A stretch of DNA of 21,496 nucleotides from CAYFKJ01 sp964528595 (GTDB taxonomy: Bacteria; Pseudomonadota; Alphaproteobacteria; UBA2966), in NCBI GenBank assembly GCA_964528595.1, contig CAZGTM010000061.1, positions 1 to 21,496 on the forward strand, in the 5' to 3' direction. Of the stretch, positions 15,392 through 21,409 are shown piece by piece (the first letter of the stretch is position 1; every line of letters starts with the position of its first letter). The notes beneath the pieces are model-generated. The model searched no databases. It was not told the origin of the DNA and saw only the letters and a list, made by a program, of their open reading frames with translations. The translations under genes and the position numbers were made by a program.

Positions 15392-16792
15392 ATGAGTGGA
15401 GAAGTTTTTAGCCGTACGCCAAAGCCCGCCGAAACCATCGACACCGCATATCGCCGGATCTCCACCGATATTCCGGCCCCCGGAACAGCGGATTTGCTTG
15501 GCATCTTGGATGAATTCGAGTCGCGCTCGATGCACGGTCAAATGCCGCTGATTTGGGACCGGGCGCATGATTACTCGGTTTACGACCGGGCGGGAAACCG
15601 TTGGATCGACTTCACGTCCACAATTTTCGTCGCCAACGCGGGTCATGCCAACAAAGCGGTACGCAACGCGGTGCAGAAGGAACTGGGCCGTGGACTGATG
15701 CACTCATACGCCTATGCCACGGAGGTCCGGGCCACCTACATCAAGCGGTTGGTCGAATTTGCGCCGGCCCCGGTCGAAAAGGCGATGCTGTTTTCCTCCG
15801 GCACCGAGGCCGTGGAGGCTGCCTTCAAGCTCATGCGCATGCAGGGGCAACGGCAGGGCAAACGCCGGCTCGGCGTGATTTCGATCGCCGGCAACTATCA
15901 CGGCCGGACGATGGCGGCCCAGATGCTGGGGGGCGGCGATGAACAGCGCACCTGGATGGGAATGCGCGATGCGGACGTTCACCGCATCGAATTCCCTTAT
16001 CCGGCGTCGCTGGGCAACGAAAGCGGGGCGGATTTCTTCAGCCGTTCCATCGAGCGGTTGACCGAGACAGGCATCGACCCGGCCCAGGATATTTGCGGTA
16101 TTTTACTGGAAGGCTATCAGGGCTGGAGCGCCGCCTTCTATCCCGCTGATTACGTCACCGCCATCGCCGAATGGTGCCGGAAAAACGGCATTCTTTTGGC
16201 CTTTGATGAGATCCAGTCGGGCTTCGGCAGGACGGGGCGCAAATTCTGCTTCGAACACTATGGGGTCGAGCCGGATCTTTTTTGCTGCGGCAAAGGCATG
16301 GGTTCGGGCCTGCCCCTGTCGGGCGTATTGGGCCGGGCGGAGATCATGGATTTACCAGACATTGGCAACATGTCGAGTACCCATTCCGCCAGCCCCTTGG
16401 CCTGCGCGGCGGGATTGGCGACGATCGAGGAAATCGACCGGCTCAACCTGGTGTCGGAATCGGAGCGTAAGGGCCGGCTGCTCAGGCGCGGTCTGATGGC
16501 CCTGCAGTCGGAGGCCGGCGGACGCATCTCCCATTTTTCCGCCAGGGGACTGGTTGCGGCCCTGATCTTAGACGAAGACGCCTGCGGCATGCCGGCGGCG
16601 GAATTCGCCGATCAGGTCTGTTTGGCGGCCTTGAAACGAGGCCTCCTGGTGGTTCGCACGGGCCGGGAATCCATAAAACTCGGGCCGCCCTTGACGATTG
16701 ACGATGGCGCCCTGGAGGAAGGGCTGGAGGTGCTCGGCGACGCGATGGCCGAAATCTCCTGGAGCAAACCGCTCAAGCGGCGCGGATCATGA
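15392..16792 (+). CDS. Class III PLP-dependent aminotransferase
   Basis: The 466-aa protein has the full class III fold pattern: PLP phosphate loop SSGTEA (135-140), GNYHGRT (168-173), the acid that pairs with the pyridine nitrogen in FDEIQSGFGRTG (D272), the Schiff-base lysine K301 in CCGKGMGSGLPLSG, and STHSASPLACAAG. Relatives include 4-aminobutyrate/ornithine transaminases and glutamate-1-semialdehyde mutase-like sugar-cluster proteins. The ATG at 15392 has GGAGGTG eight bases upstream, a strong site. It lies 24 bp after the cytidylyltransferase and overlaps the VOC gene by 4 bp (ATGA), so one transcript is likely. In this setting it may put an amino group on a sugar or make an unusual amino substituent (inference). 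Confidence 0.85.
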   Translation: MSGEVFSRTPKPAETIDTAYRRISTDIPAPGTADLLGILDEFESRSMHGQMPLIWDRAHDYSVYDRAGNRWIDFTSTIFVANAGHANKAVRNAVQKELGRGLMHSYAYATEVRATYIKRLVEFAPAPVEKAMLFSSGTEAVEAAFKLMRMQGQRQGKRRLGVISIAGNYHGRTMAAQMLGGGDEQRTWMGMRDADVHRIEFPYPASLGNESGADFFSRSIERLTETGIDPAQDICGILLEGYQGWSAAFYPADYVTAIAEWCRKNGILLAFDEIQSGFGRTGRKFCFEHYGVEPDLFCCGKGMGSGLPLSGVLGRAEIMDLPDIGNMSSTHSASPLACAAGLATIEEIDRLNLVSESERKGRLLRRGLMALQSEAGGRISHFSARGLVAALILDEDACGMPAAEFADQVCLAALKRGLLVVRTGRESIKLGPPLTIDDGALEEGLEVLGDAMAEISWSKPLKRRGS

Positions 16793-17221
16793 TAATCGGC
16801 CTGCGCCACGCCGGACTGGTCGTCGAAAACCTGGAGACGGCGCTTGATTTCTATGTGCGTTTGCTGGGCTTTGCTGAAACCCGGCGCATGGAGGAGGGGG
16901 GGGGAATACCTGCAAACCCTGCTCGGCCTCACTGGCGCCCGGGCGACTACCGTGAAGCTTTCGGCGCCGGACGGCGCGATGATCGAATTGCTCCACTTTA
17001 CGGCGGGAACCGGTGCAAAAATCGACACCCGGCTCAACGATCGGGGGCTTACCCACATCGCCCTCACCGTGGATGATTTGGACCGGGAATATGCCCGTCT
17101 CGGGGCCGAGAATATCGAATTTATATCGCCCCCCGAGACCTCGCCCGACGGCGGCGCGAAGGTCGCATTTTGCCGCGGCCCCGACGGCGAATTCGTCGAA
17201 CTTGTGCAAGAGCTGAAATAA
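16789..17221 (+). pseudogene. VOC-family (glyoxalase-like) protein, frameshifted at a G9 run
   Basis: The ATG at 16789 overlaps the aminotransferase stop. The first frame reads LRHAGLVVENLETALDFYV...RRMEE and then leaves the family after the nine G at 16896-16904, ending at 17076. The next frame carries the rest: EYLQTLLGL, MIELLHF, LTHIALTVDD and DGEFVELVQELK, ending in TAA at 17219-17221. With eight G the gene would be one 143-aa VOC protein with all four usual metal ligands (H in LRHAG, E in MIELL, H in LTHIA, E in EFVEL). Relatives include lactoylglutathione lyases and methylmalonyl-CoA epimerase. Either the gene is off in this copy through slipped-strand change, it is broken, or the run was miscounted in sequencing. 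Confidence 0.75.
16896..16904 (+). repeat. G9 homopolymer causing a frameshift
   Basis: Nine consecutive G follow GAGGA inside the VOC gene. One extra G relative to the in-frame version (G8) shifts the reading frame. Both sides of the run match the same protein family in different frames, so the break is located exactly here. Confidence 0.8.
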
Positions 17222-17254
17222 CCCAAAAGCCGGATAAGTCTGGATTTACGGCTA

Positions 17255-17290
17255 GGCAGGAGTTGCCGACGTAGCTCGGCAAGGTTTGCC
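17255..17290 (+). promoter_or_regulatory. Tandem enhancer-like dyads upstream of the flbT-operon sigma-54 promoter
   Basis: Two inverted repeats stand in tandem: GGCAG-GAG-TTGCC at 17255-17267 and GGCAA-GGT-TTGCC at 17278-17290, with centres 23 bp apart (about two helical turns). A degenerate third half-site GGCAA is at 17296-17300. The pair lies about 125-148 bp before the predicted transcription start. The same arrangement precedes the flgI promoter. This is what a binding site for a sigma-54 activator would look like, and FlbD (ftr sites) is the flagellar one in alphaproteobacteria. Confidence 0.6.
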
Positions 17291-17381
17291 GGGTAGGCAA
17301 TATATTCCTGGAGAATCGCCTAATTTCTTAGAATCGCTCAAAAATAACTCTTGAAAATCAAATAGTTACACTAGGCAAAAT

Positions 17382-17397
17382 TGGCACGTTCATTGCT
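17382..17397 (+). promoter_or_regulatory. Sigma-54 (RpoN) promoter of the flbT operon
   Basis: TGGCACG-TTCA-TTGCT matches the RpoN consensus (TGGCACG-N4-TTGCW) at every defined position, with the GG at 17383-17384 and the GC at 17395-17396 correctly spaced. Transcription should start near 17408, some 57 bases before the ATG at 17465. The Caulobacter late flagellar genes use the same kind of promoter with FlbD. Confidence 0.85.
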
Positions 17398-17408
17398 GAT
17401 GTATTTGC

Positions 17409-17551
17409 GGGGAAGTACTCTCCCCAAGCAAAACGCTTGGAAATGTCTAGAACGGAGAATGACTATGTCGACTTGGAATTCAGTCGACGCTCGCAGAGCG
17501 CAACCGCAATCGAAAGACCGGAAACCGTCCGGTAATTTCGTGCGGTTTTTT
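17409..17551 (+). other. Hairpin-rich leader of the flbT operon
   Basis: At least five perfect stem-loops follow one another: GGGGA/TCCCC (17409-17425, at the predicted mRNA 5' end), CCAAGC/GCTTGG (17424-17440), GTCGACT/AGTCGAC (17467-17488), CGCTC/GAGCG (17488-17500) and ACCGG/CCGGT (17517-17533). AAACCG (17522-17527) can instead pair with CGGTTT (17543-17548), which runs into a T6 stretch, like an intrinsic terminator or attenuator. The first two stems share two bases, so they compete. The later stems lie inside the 99-aa ORF. Control of the operon at RNA level is an inference. Confidence 0.45.
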
Positions 17552-17764
17552 GCTTTTGATGCCGGCGCCCCCATGAGGGCGGCCGCGGCACGCCTTCGGA
17601 GCTTCCCCATTTCGGAATTTTTACATGCCGTGGCACTGGGCATGCGCATGAGCATGGGCCAGGACCGCAGCCTGACTTTGCGCCCCGTTCCGGTGCGCAG
17701 TCAGGCGCGCAGACCCCGGCATCGGGCAAACGACGTCGCCGGGAGGATCGGGTCATGGCACTAA
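17465..17764 (+). CDS. Hypothetical 99-aa basic protein upstream of flbT
   Basis: ATG 17465 is preceded by GGAG with a seven-base spacer and lies 57 bases after a predicted sigma-54 start site. The frame runs to a TAA at 17762-17764, overlapping flbT by 10 bp. The product (MSTWNSVDARRAQPQ...) is rich in Arg and Ala and has a short hydrophobic patch (ISEFLHAVALGM). I recognise no family. In favour of a real gene are the ribosome site, the promoter and the overlap with flbT. Against it are the biased composition and the strong hairpins in its first 90 bases, which suggest the RNA may matter more. It may be a translated leader that couples flbT translation. Confidence 0.45.
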   Translation: MSTWNSVDARRAQPQSKDRKPSGNFVRFFAFDAGAPMRAAAARLRSFPISEFLHAVALGMRMSMGQDRSLTLRPVPVRSQARRPRHRANDVAGRIGSWH

Positions 17765-18180
17765 AGCTGACGCTCAAGCCCGGCGAAAAGTTCGTCATCA
17801 ACGGCGCCGTTGTCGTCAACGGCGACCGCAGGTCGAACCTGATTATTCAGAACAAGGTTTCGATCCTGCGCGAGAAGGACGTCATGGTGCCGGAAGACGC
17901 CACGACACCCGTCAAACGAATCTATTTCGCGATCATGATGATGTACCTCGAGCCGGCCAATACGAAGTCCTGGCGCGAGGAGTTCACCAAAAGGGTGACC
18001 GAATTCATGAACGCGATCAAAGGCGAAGAGGCCTTGCAGAAGTGCATCGCCATTATTGAGGCAGTCAACGCCGGGGAATACTACAGCGCCCTGGTGACTT
18101 GTCGGAAGTTGCTGCCGTTTGAGAAGGAAAGGTTGGATTATGTCGCTGCAGAATTACCAGACGGCACAGCTCAAGACTGA
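17755..18180 (+). CDS. flbT: Flagellar biosynthesis repressor FlbT
   Basis: The 141-aa sequence begins LKLTLKPGEKFVINGAVV, the conserved FlbT opening. It continues with IIQNKVSILREKDVM, PVKRIYFAIMMMYLEP and a C-terminal YYSALVTCRKLLPFEKE. FlbT is a small cytoplasmic protein; in Caulobacter it binds the 5' leader of flagellin mRNA and promotes its decay when the hook is unfinished. ATG 17755 has GGAGG eight bases upstream. It overlaps the 99-aa ORF by 10 bp and flaF by 41 bp, so the three should be one sigma-54-driven transcript. Length is normal for the family. Confidence 0.93.
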   Translation: MALKLTLKPGEKFVINGAVVVNGDRRSNLIIQNKVSILREKDVMVPEDATTPVKRIYFAIMMMYLEPANTKSWREEFTKRVTEFMNAIKGEEALQKCIAIIEAVNAGEYYSALVTCRKLLPFEKERLDYVAAELPDGTAQD

Positions 18181-18529
18181 AGGGCCGCGCGATACCGAAT
18201 ACCGGTTGTTCGCCCTGGTCACGCGAGACCTGATGGCCGCCGGCGCCGACGAAAAGTTCAACCCGGCCTTCTACAAGGCAGTGGATTGGAACCGACGGCT
18301 CTGGCTGACCCTTCAGTCGGATCTTTCGACAATGGAAAATGCCCTGCCGGACAGCCTGAAAGCGCAGCTCATATCGCTTGCGATCTGGGTCGACCGGCAC
18401 TCGAGCAAAGTTTTGCGTGGCGAGGCCGATGTAGGTCCGTTGATCAAGGTCAACCGGACCATCATGGAAGGTCTCGACAGCAAAGGTGGAGCGGAACCGG
18501 CCGACGCGGCCGTTGAGCTTCAGGAGTAA
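18140..18529 (+). CDS. flaF: Flagellar biosynthesis regulator FlaF
   Basis: The 129-aa protein shows the FlaF pattern: a Y-x2-A start (MSLQNYQTAQ), then RDTEYRLFALVTRDL, the conserved FYKAVDWNRRLWLTLQSDL, and LKAQLISLAIWVDRHSSKVLRG. FlaF acts with FlbT, in the opposite sense, and is needed for flagellin synthesis and secretion in Caulobacter. ATG 18140 is preferred to 18119 because the family begins near MSLQNYQ and the purine-rich GGAAAGG lies upstream. It starts 41 bp inside flbT. The acidic tail (GAEPADAAVELQE) is not conserved. Confidence 0.92.
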   Translation: MSLQNYQTAQLKTEGPRDTEYRLFALVTRDLMAAGADEKFNPAFYKAVDWNRRLWLTLQSDLSTMENALPDSLKAQLISLAIWVDRHSSKVLRGEADVGPLIKVNRTIMEGLDSKGGAEPADAAVELQE

Positions 18530-18550
18530 CCGAGTAGTCGCCTACGCGTG

Positions 18551-18570
18551 CTTTCCGTTTCGGCGGGAAG
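18551..18570 (+). terminator. Hairpin after flaF
   Basis: CTTTCCG and CGGGAAG form a seven-pair stem (one G-T) with a TTTCGG loop, 22 bp after the flaF stop. No T tract follows, so it may be an mRNA 3' stabiliser or processing hairpin rather than an intrinsic terminator. The rest of the 104-bp gap before the next ATG shows only a poor sigma-54-like match. Confidence 0.3.
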
Positions 18571-18633
18571 ATTAACTGCAACCCAAGGGTCTGGATAATC
18601 CGGCCTGCATTTTTGAACCAAGAGGGTACGAAA

Positions 18634-19011
18634 ATGATTGAAAGCATCAGTGCAAGCAGTGGTGCCTCAAATATTGCTCCAAAAGGGGGCACTGCTAATG
18701 AAACGGCTCCGAAGCAGACGGCGGCGGAAATCGCCAACGTCGAGGGTGTGAAGCGTCAGCAAGAACCTGACGCCAAAAGGGTCGCTGCCAACGAAAACAC
18801 CGATTCGGTCGCTGACGAAGTCGTCAGGAACGAATCCAGTGCGGCGCGGGCTCTCAGCATCCAGCGCAATTCGGATGTCAACCGCTACGTCTACCGCGGT
18901 CTCAACCGTTCGACGAACGAGGTCGAGCGTCAGTGGCCGACCGAGGAAGCATTGCGCCAAATGGCCGTCTTCCGCGAGATGGTTGGACGTGTTGTCGACG
19001 ACGCGGGCTAG
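18634..19011 (+). CDS. FlaG-like small flagellar protein
   Basis: This 125-aa protein starts at ATG 18634, with AGAGGG about eight bases upstream. The first 70 residues are polar, Ala/Ser/Asn-rich and probably disordered. The last 50 (NRYVYRGLNRSTNEVERQWPTEEALRQMAVFREMVG) resemble the FlaG end, where a strand with an x-T-x-E-V-x-R-Q-x-P-x-E-E-x-L pattern is typical. FlaG proteins affect filament length or flagellin export in several bacteria. The match is short: W replaces the usual I before P, and I cannot exclude an unrelated alphaproteobacterial flagellar protein. It follows flaF in the same direction and ends in a convergent region before the FlgN-like gene. Confidence 0.5.
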   Translation: MIESISASSGASNIAPKGGTANETAPKQTAAEIANVEGVKRQQEPDAKRVAANENTDSVADEVVRNESSAARALSIQRNSDVNRYVYRGLNRSTNEVERQWPTEEALRQMAVFREMVGRVVDDAG

Positions 19012-19062
19012 GAGGCAGGGCAAGGGCGATCCCGGTAACGGGTACCTTCCCTGCGTCCGGCC

Positions 19063-19103
19063 CCGCCGGAATGCCTTCGCCGGCGGACCATATGGTCTGC
19101 CGG
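19063..19103. terminator. GC-rich hairpins between convergent operons
   Basis: Between the FlaG-like gene (plus) and the FlgN-like gene (minus) lie two overlapping dyads. CCGCCGG (19063-19069) pairs with CCGGCGG (19080-19086) over a 10-base loop. A 24-bp palindrome at 19080-19103 (12-bp arms, one mismatch, centre CCATATGG) ends one base before the minus-strand stop. No T run follows on either strand, so termination, if any, is non-classical or Rho-assisted. The position suggests a two-way end signal. Confidence 0.45.
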
Positions 19104-19104
19104 A

Positions 19105-19551
19105 TTAGATGACCTGATTGACGGCAATGGATGCCATTGCCTGTGCGCCGGTGGGGTTTGCCTTGGCGACGGTGGCGTCGGAACCGTAGCTGTTGACCGG
19201 GCGGCGGCGTGCCGCGACTTCATCTCCGATCGCCTTAACCAGCCTCTCGCTGACGGTTTTGGCGGCGGTTACGGCTGTCCGGTATTCGTCAAGGATGCCA
19301 TGGAGAAGAAAAGTGGCGTCCTTCAGGCGTTCGACTTCGCTGGGATCCGCAGCCCGCATCAGTTCCGGATTCTCACGCAAACTGTTCATCTCCGCCTGAT
19401 ATCGATCCGACAATTCTGATTTCATTTCCACCAACGGCGCCAGGTCCGAAGGCCGGCGCTGCTTCAGCGTATTGATCTCTTCGCTCACGATTTCGCCCAG
19501 CCTCGCACTGAGGATAACGATACGGTCGATGGTCTGGTTGGCCGGATTCAT
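19105..19551 (-). CDS. FlgN-like flagellar chaperone
   Basis: This 148-aa, mostly helical protein has a long amphipathic/coiled-coil section (residues 1-110, e.g. IDRIVILSARLGEIVSEEI and a DATFLLHGILDEYRTAVTAAK helix). The C-terminal tail (VNSYGSDATVAK) resembles the Y-x2-x-G segment of FlgN-family export chaperones, which bind hook-associated proteins FlgK and FlgL. In many alphaproteobacteria such a gene closes the flgI-flgJ operon, as here. The ATG at 19551 overlaps the flgJ stop (ATGA). FlgN proteins are poorly conserved, so the call rests on both context and pattern. Confidence 0.6.
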   Translation of the reverse strand: MNPANQTIDRIVILSARLGEIVSEEINTLKQRRPSDLAPLVEMKSELSDRYQAEMNSLRENPELMRAADPSEVERLKDATFLLHGILDEYRTAVTAAKTVSERLVKAIGDEVAARRRPVNSYGSDATVAKANPTGAQAMASIAVNQVI

Positions 19552-19886
19552 CGCTGGGACTCCTGCAGACGGATAATCTCGCTATAAACCGCATCCGCCA
19601 GTCCGATACCGCCGTTGCGGGCCATGGCTCGACCGATATTGTCGTTCATGATGGAGCGGAACATTTTTTCGCCGTTGCCGCCGCCGAAGGGGCCGTCGGT
19701 CGGTATGCCCTCGAACATGATGTTCAGCATGCTGGAAAGAAAGACTGCTTCGAAATCCACCGCTGTCTCACGCGCCTGGTCCTTGTCCTGGGTATAGCGG
19801 GCACGGTCGACGGCATTGGCCAGGCTGTTCGATTTCGCCTGAAGCAGGGCGGCGTTGCCGGGGAGCGCTGAGAGGTTGGTTTCCAT
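19548..19886 (-). CDS. flgJ: FlgJ-type rod-binding protein (no muramidase domain)
   Basis: The 112-aa protein carries the rod-binding domain of FlgJ: ETAVDFEAVFLSSMLNIMFEG, then FGGGNGEKMFRSIMNDNIGRAMARNGGIGLADAVYSEIIRLQ. The peptidoglycan hydrolase domain found in enteric FlgJ is absent, as is usual in alphaproteobacteria, where another enzyme must open the wall. It acts in the periplasm during rod assembly. ATG 19886 is preferred to the TTG at 19895, with AGGACGG upstream. It follows flgI by 14 bp and overlaps the FlgN-like gene by 4 bp. Confidence 0.88.
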   Translation of the reverse strand: METNLSALPGNAALLQAKSNSLANAVDRARYTQDKDQARETAVDFEAVFLSSMLNIMFEGIPTDGPFGGGNGEKMFRSIMNDNIGRAMARNGGIGLADAVYSEIIRLQESQR

Positions 19887-19900
19887 GACTGTCAACCGTC

Positions 19901-21085
19901 CTACATCGTCACGATTTCGGCCTGCAGGGCGCCTGCGGCCTTAATCGTCTGAAGGATTGAGATCATGTCGCGCGGGCCGATGCCTAACGCGTTCAAACCA
20001 TTGACCAGTTGTTCCAGCGATACGCCCGCCTTGAGAACCGTGAGCTTATCGTTACCCGATTCCTCGATGTCGATATCGCTTCTGGCGACCGTGGTCGTTT
20101 CACCACCCTCGGAAAATGCACCGGGTTGCGAGACCTGGGGCGTTTCCGTAACGCGGATGGTCAGGTTGCCCTGGGCGATGGCGACGGTGCTGACCCGGAC
20201 CTTGTCGCTCATCACGATGATACCGGTCTGTTCGTCGACAACCACCTTCGCGACCTGATCGGGTTCGACGCGAAGCTGCTCGATCTTGGTCATCAGTCCG
20301 ACCAGATCGTTGCGGTGGTCCCCCGGTACGGTCAGGTGAATGGTATTGGGATTTTCGGCCTTGGAAGCCTTGGCCCCGAGAAATTCGTTGATGGCGTCGC
20401 TGACGCGGCGCGCGGTCGTGAAATCGGGGTTGCGCAGGGAGATGTTCAGCGAACGCATGGAATTGAAATCGAAGGCGACCTCGCGCTCGATGATGGCGCC
20501 GGAGGGGATGCGGCCCGCGGTGGGCACGCCTTTGGTCACCGTGCCGCCCTCGCCTTGAGCCACAAAACCGCCAACGGCCAGGGCGCCTTGCGCGACGGCA
20601 TAAATCTCGCCATCCGCGCCGAGCAGGGGGGTTGCCAGCAACGTGCCGCCCAAAAGACTGTCGGCATCGCCCAATGTACTGGCGCTGATATCGATCCGCG
20701 AGCCCTGTTTGCTGAAAGCCGGCAGATTGGCCGAAATCATTACGGCGGCGACGTTCTTGGTGTTGACGTCTGCGTCCCGGGTATTTACGCCGAGGCGCTC
20801 CAGCATGGCCACGAGGCTCTGCTTGGTAAAGGGTGAATTGCTGAGCGAATCGCCGGTGCCATTGAGGCCGACGACCAGGCCGTACCCAACCAGCAGGTTG
20901 TCGCGAACGCCCTCGAAATCTGCAATATCCTTGATGCGCGAGGCGGCGTGGGCGGCGCTCAGCGTCAGGCCGGCGACGATAGAAACCGCGGCAACCGATG
21001 CCGAAATCCGCCGGGCGGCCCTGGCGATGCCGTGAACGGCGCCGGGGCGGGCGGAGGTGGGTTTGAATGCTGTCAGCTTATACAT
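19901..21085 (-). CDS. flgI: Flagellar basal-body P-ring protein FlgI
   Basis: From ATG 21085 the protein is 394 aa, close to the family's usual 370 or so plus a longer leader. A basic n-region, the hydrophobic VAAVSIVAGLTLSAAHA and a likely cleavage after AHA (about residue 47) form the signal peptide. The mature part starts SRIKDIADFEGVRDNLLVGYGLVVGLNGTGDS, a FlgI hallmark, and ends with LEQLVNGLNALGIGPRDMISILQTIKAAGALQAEIV. FlgI forms the P ring around the rod in the periplasm. A longer frame from 21166 was rejected because it would begin at or before the predicted sigma-54 promoter (21150-21165). First gene of flgI-flgJ-flgN-like. Confidence 0.95.
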   Translation of the reverse strand: MYKLTAFKPTSARPGAVHGIARAARRISASVAAVSIVAGLTLSAAHAASRIKDIADFEGVRDNLLVGYGLVVGLNGTGDSLSNSPFTKQSLVAMLERLGVNTRDADVNTKNVAAVMISANLPAFSKQGSRIDISASTLGDADSLLGGTLLATPLLGADGEIYAVAQGALAVGGFVAQGEGGTVTKGVPTAGRIPSGAIIEREVAFDFNSMRSLNISLRNPDFTTARRVSDAINEFLGAKASKAENPNTIHLTVPGDHRNDLVGLMTKIEQLRVEPDQVAKVVVDEQTGIIVMSDKVRVSTVAIAQGNLTIRVTETPQVSQPGAFSEGGETTTVARSDIDIEESGNDKLTVLKAGVSLEQLVNGLNALGIGPRDMISILQTIKAAGALQAEIVTM

Positions 21086-21149
21086 TTCAGTGCGTTCCCG
21101 GGATAAGACGCTTTTCTTGCGTCGTAAATTGGTATTGCGACTAGATCTT

Positions 21150-21165
21150 TGCGAAACTCGTGCCA
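21150..21165 (-). promoter_or_regulatory. Sigma-54 (RpoN) promoter of flgI
   Basis: Read on the minus strand, TGGCACG-AGTT-TCGCA matches the RpoN consensus at all defined positions but one (C for T before GC), and the GG/GC spacing is exact. Transcription should begin near 21139, leaving a leader of about 54 bases before the flgI ATG at 21085. Confidence 0.75.
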
Positions 21166-21248
21166 TGTTTGATGGGTGGCTAACTCATTGAAATGAATAA
21201 TAAAATGGCAATACACAAATGCCTTTGTGGAAGTTCGGCAGTCCTGGA

Positions 21249-21283
21249 GGCAAGGCTTTCCGCCTGCCCGGGCAAAAATTGCC
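21249..21283. promoter_or_regulatory. Tandem enhancer-like dyads upstream of flgI promoter
   Basis: GGCAA-GGC-TTTCC (21249-21261, one mismatch) and the perfect GGCAA-AAA-TTGCC (21271-21283) have centres 22 bp apart. They lie about 117-139 bp upstream of the predicted flgI start site. Motif, spacing and distance all mirror the pair at 17255-17290 before the flbT-operon promoter. A FlbD-type activator site is the likely reading. They also lie 127-160 bp before fliX, so one protein could act on both genes. Confidence 0.6.
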
Positions 21284-21325
21284 GGGGGCTGCTTCAAATC
21301 GCCGAAAAACATCTAAAACCCCTGA

Positions 21326-21340
21326 TTTACAAAAACTTAA
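21326..21340 (+). promoter_or_regulatory. Possible CtrA box upstream of fliX
   Basis: TTTA-N7-TTAA matches the CtrA consensus TTAA-N7-TTAA in seven of eight bases and stands 70 bp before the fliX ATG. In Caulobacter fliX is an early flagellar gene under CtrA. In an A/T-rich stretch such a match may be chance. Confidence 0.25.
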
Positions 21341-21409
21341 TGAAGACCCATGATGCTAGAGGTGCGCCAGACTAGCGACCTTCTGAATTGATGAGGGCGA
21401 TTTGACGTC

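Larger units (their letters stand above)
21086..21409. promoter_or_regulatory. flgI-fliX divergent regulatory region
   Basis: This 324-bp gene-free stretch is clearly more A/T-rich than its flanks. It holds a sigma-54 promoter for flgI (21150-21165, minus), a tandem dyad pair (21249-21283) and a CtrA-like box (21326-21340) that could serve fliX. A 60-codon plus ORF (21193-21375) crosses it but has no ribosome site, no known family, and would cover all these sites, so it is not called. No ribosomal or transfer RNA is seen. Confidence 0.6.

Noticed and set aside
17228..17253. AGCCG/CGGCT hairpin after the VOC gene as a terminator
   Set aside because: Five-pair stem with a 16-base loop and no T run.
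18566..18581. Possible sigma-54 element before the FlaG-like gene
   Set aside because: Spacing fits but the -24 half matches poorly (GGGAAGA), so not called.
19901..20836. Plus-strand ORF of 275 codons (20009-20836) opposite flgI
   Set aside because: It is the shadow of a well-conserved FlgI; high GC third positions open antisense frames throughout the window.
21215..21235. Possible plus-strand sigma-54 element (TGGCAATAC...TGCC) before fliX
   Set aside because: The GG-to-GC spacing is two bases too long; sigma-54 tolerates almost no change.
21193..21375. 60-codon Cys-containing ORF between flgI and fliX
   Set aside because: No ribosome site, no known family, and it overlaps the dyads and the CtrA-like box; the region is better explained as regulatory.
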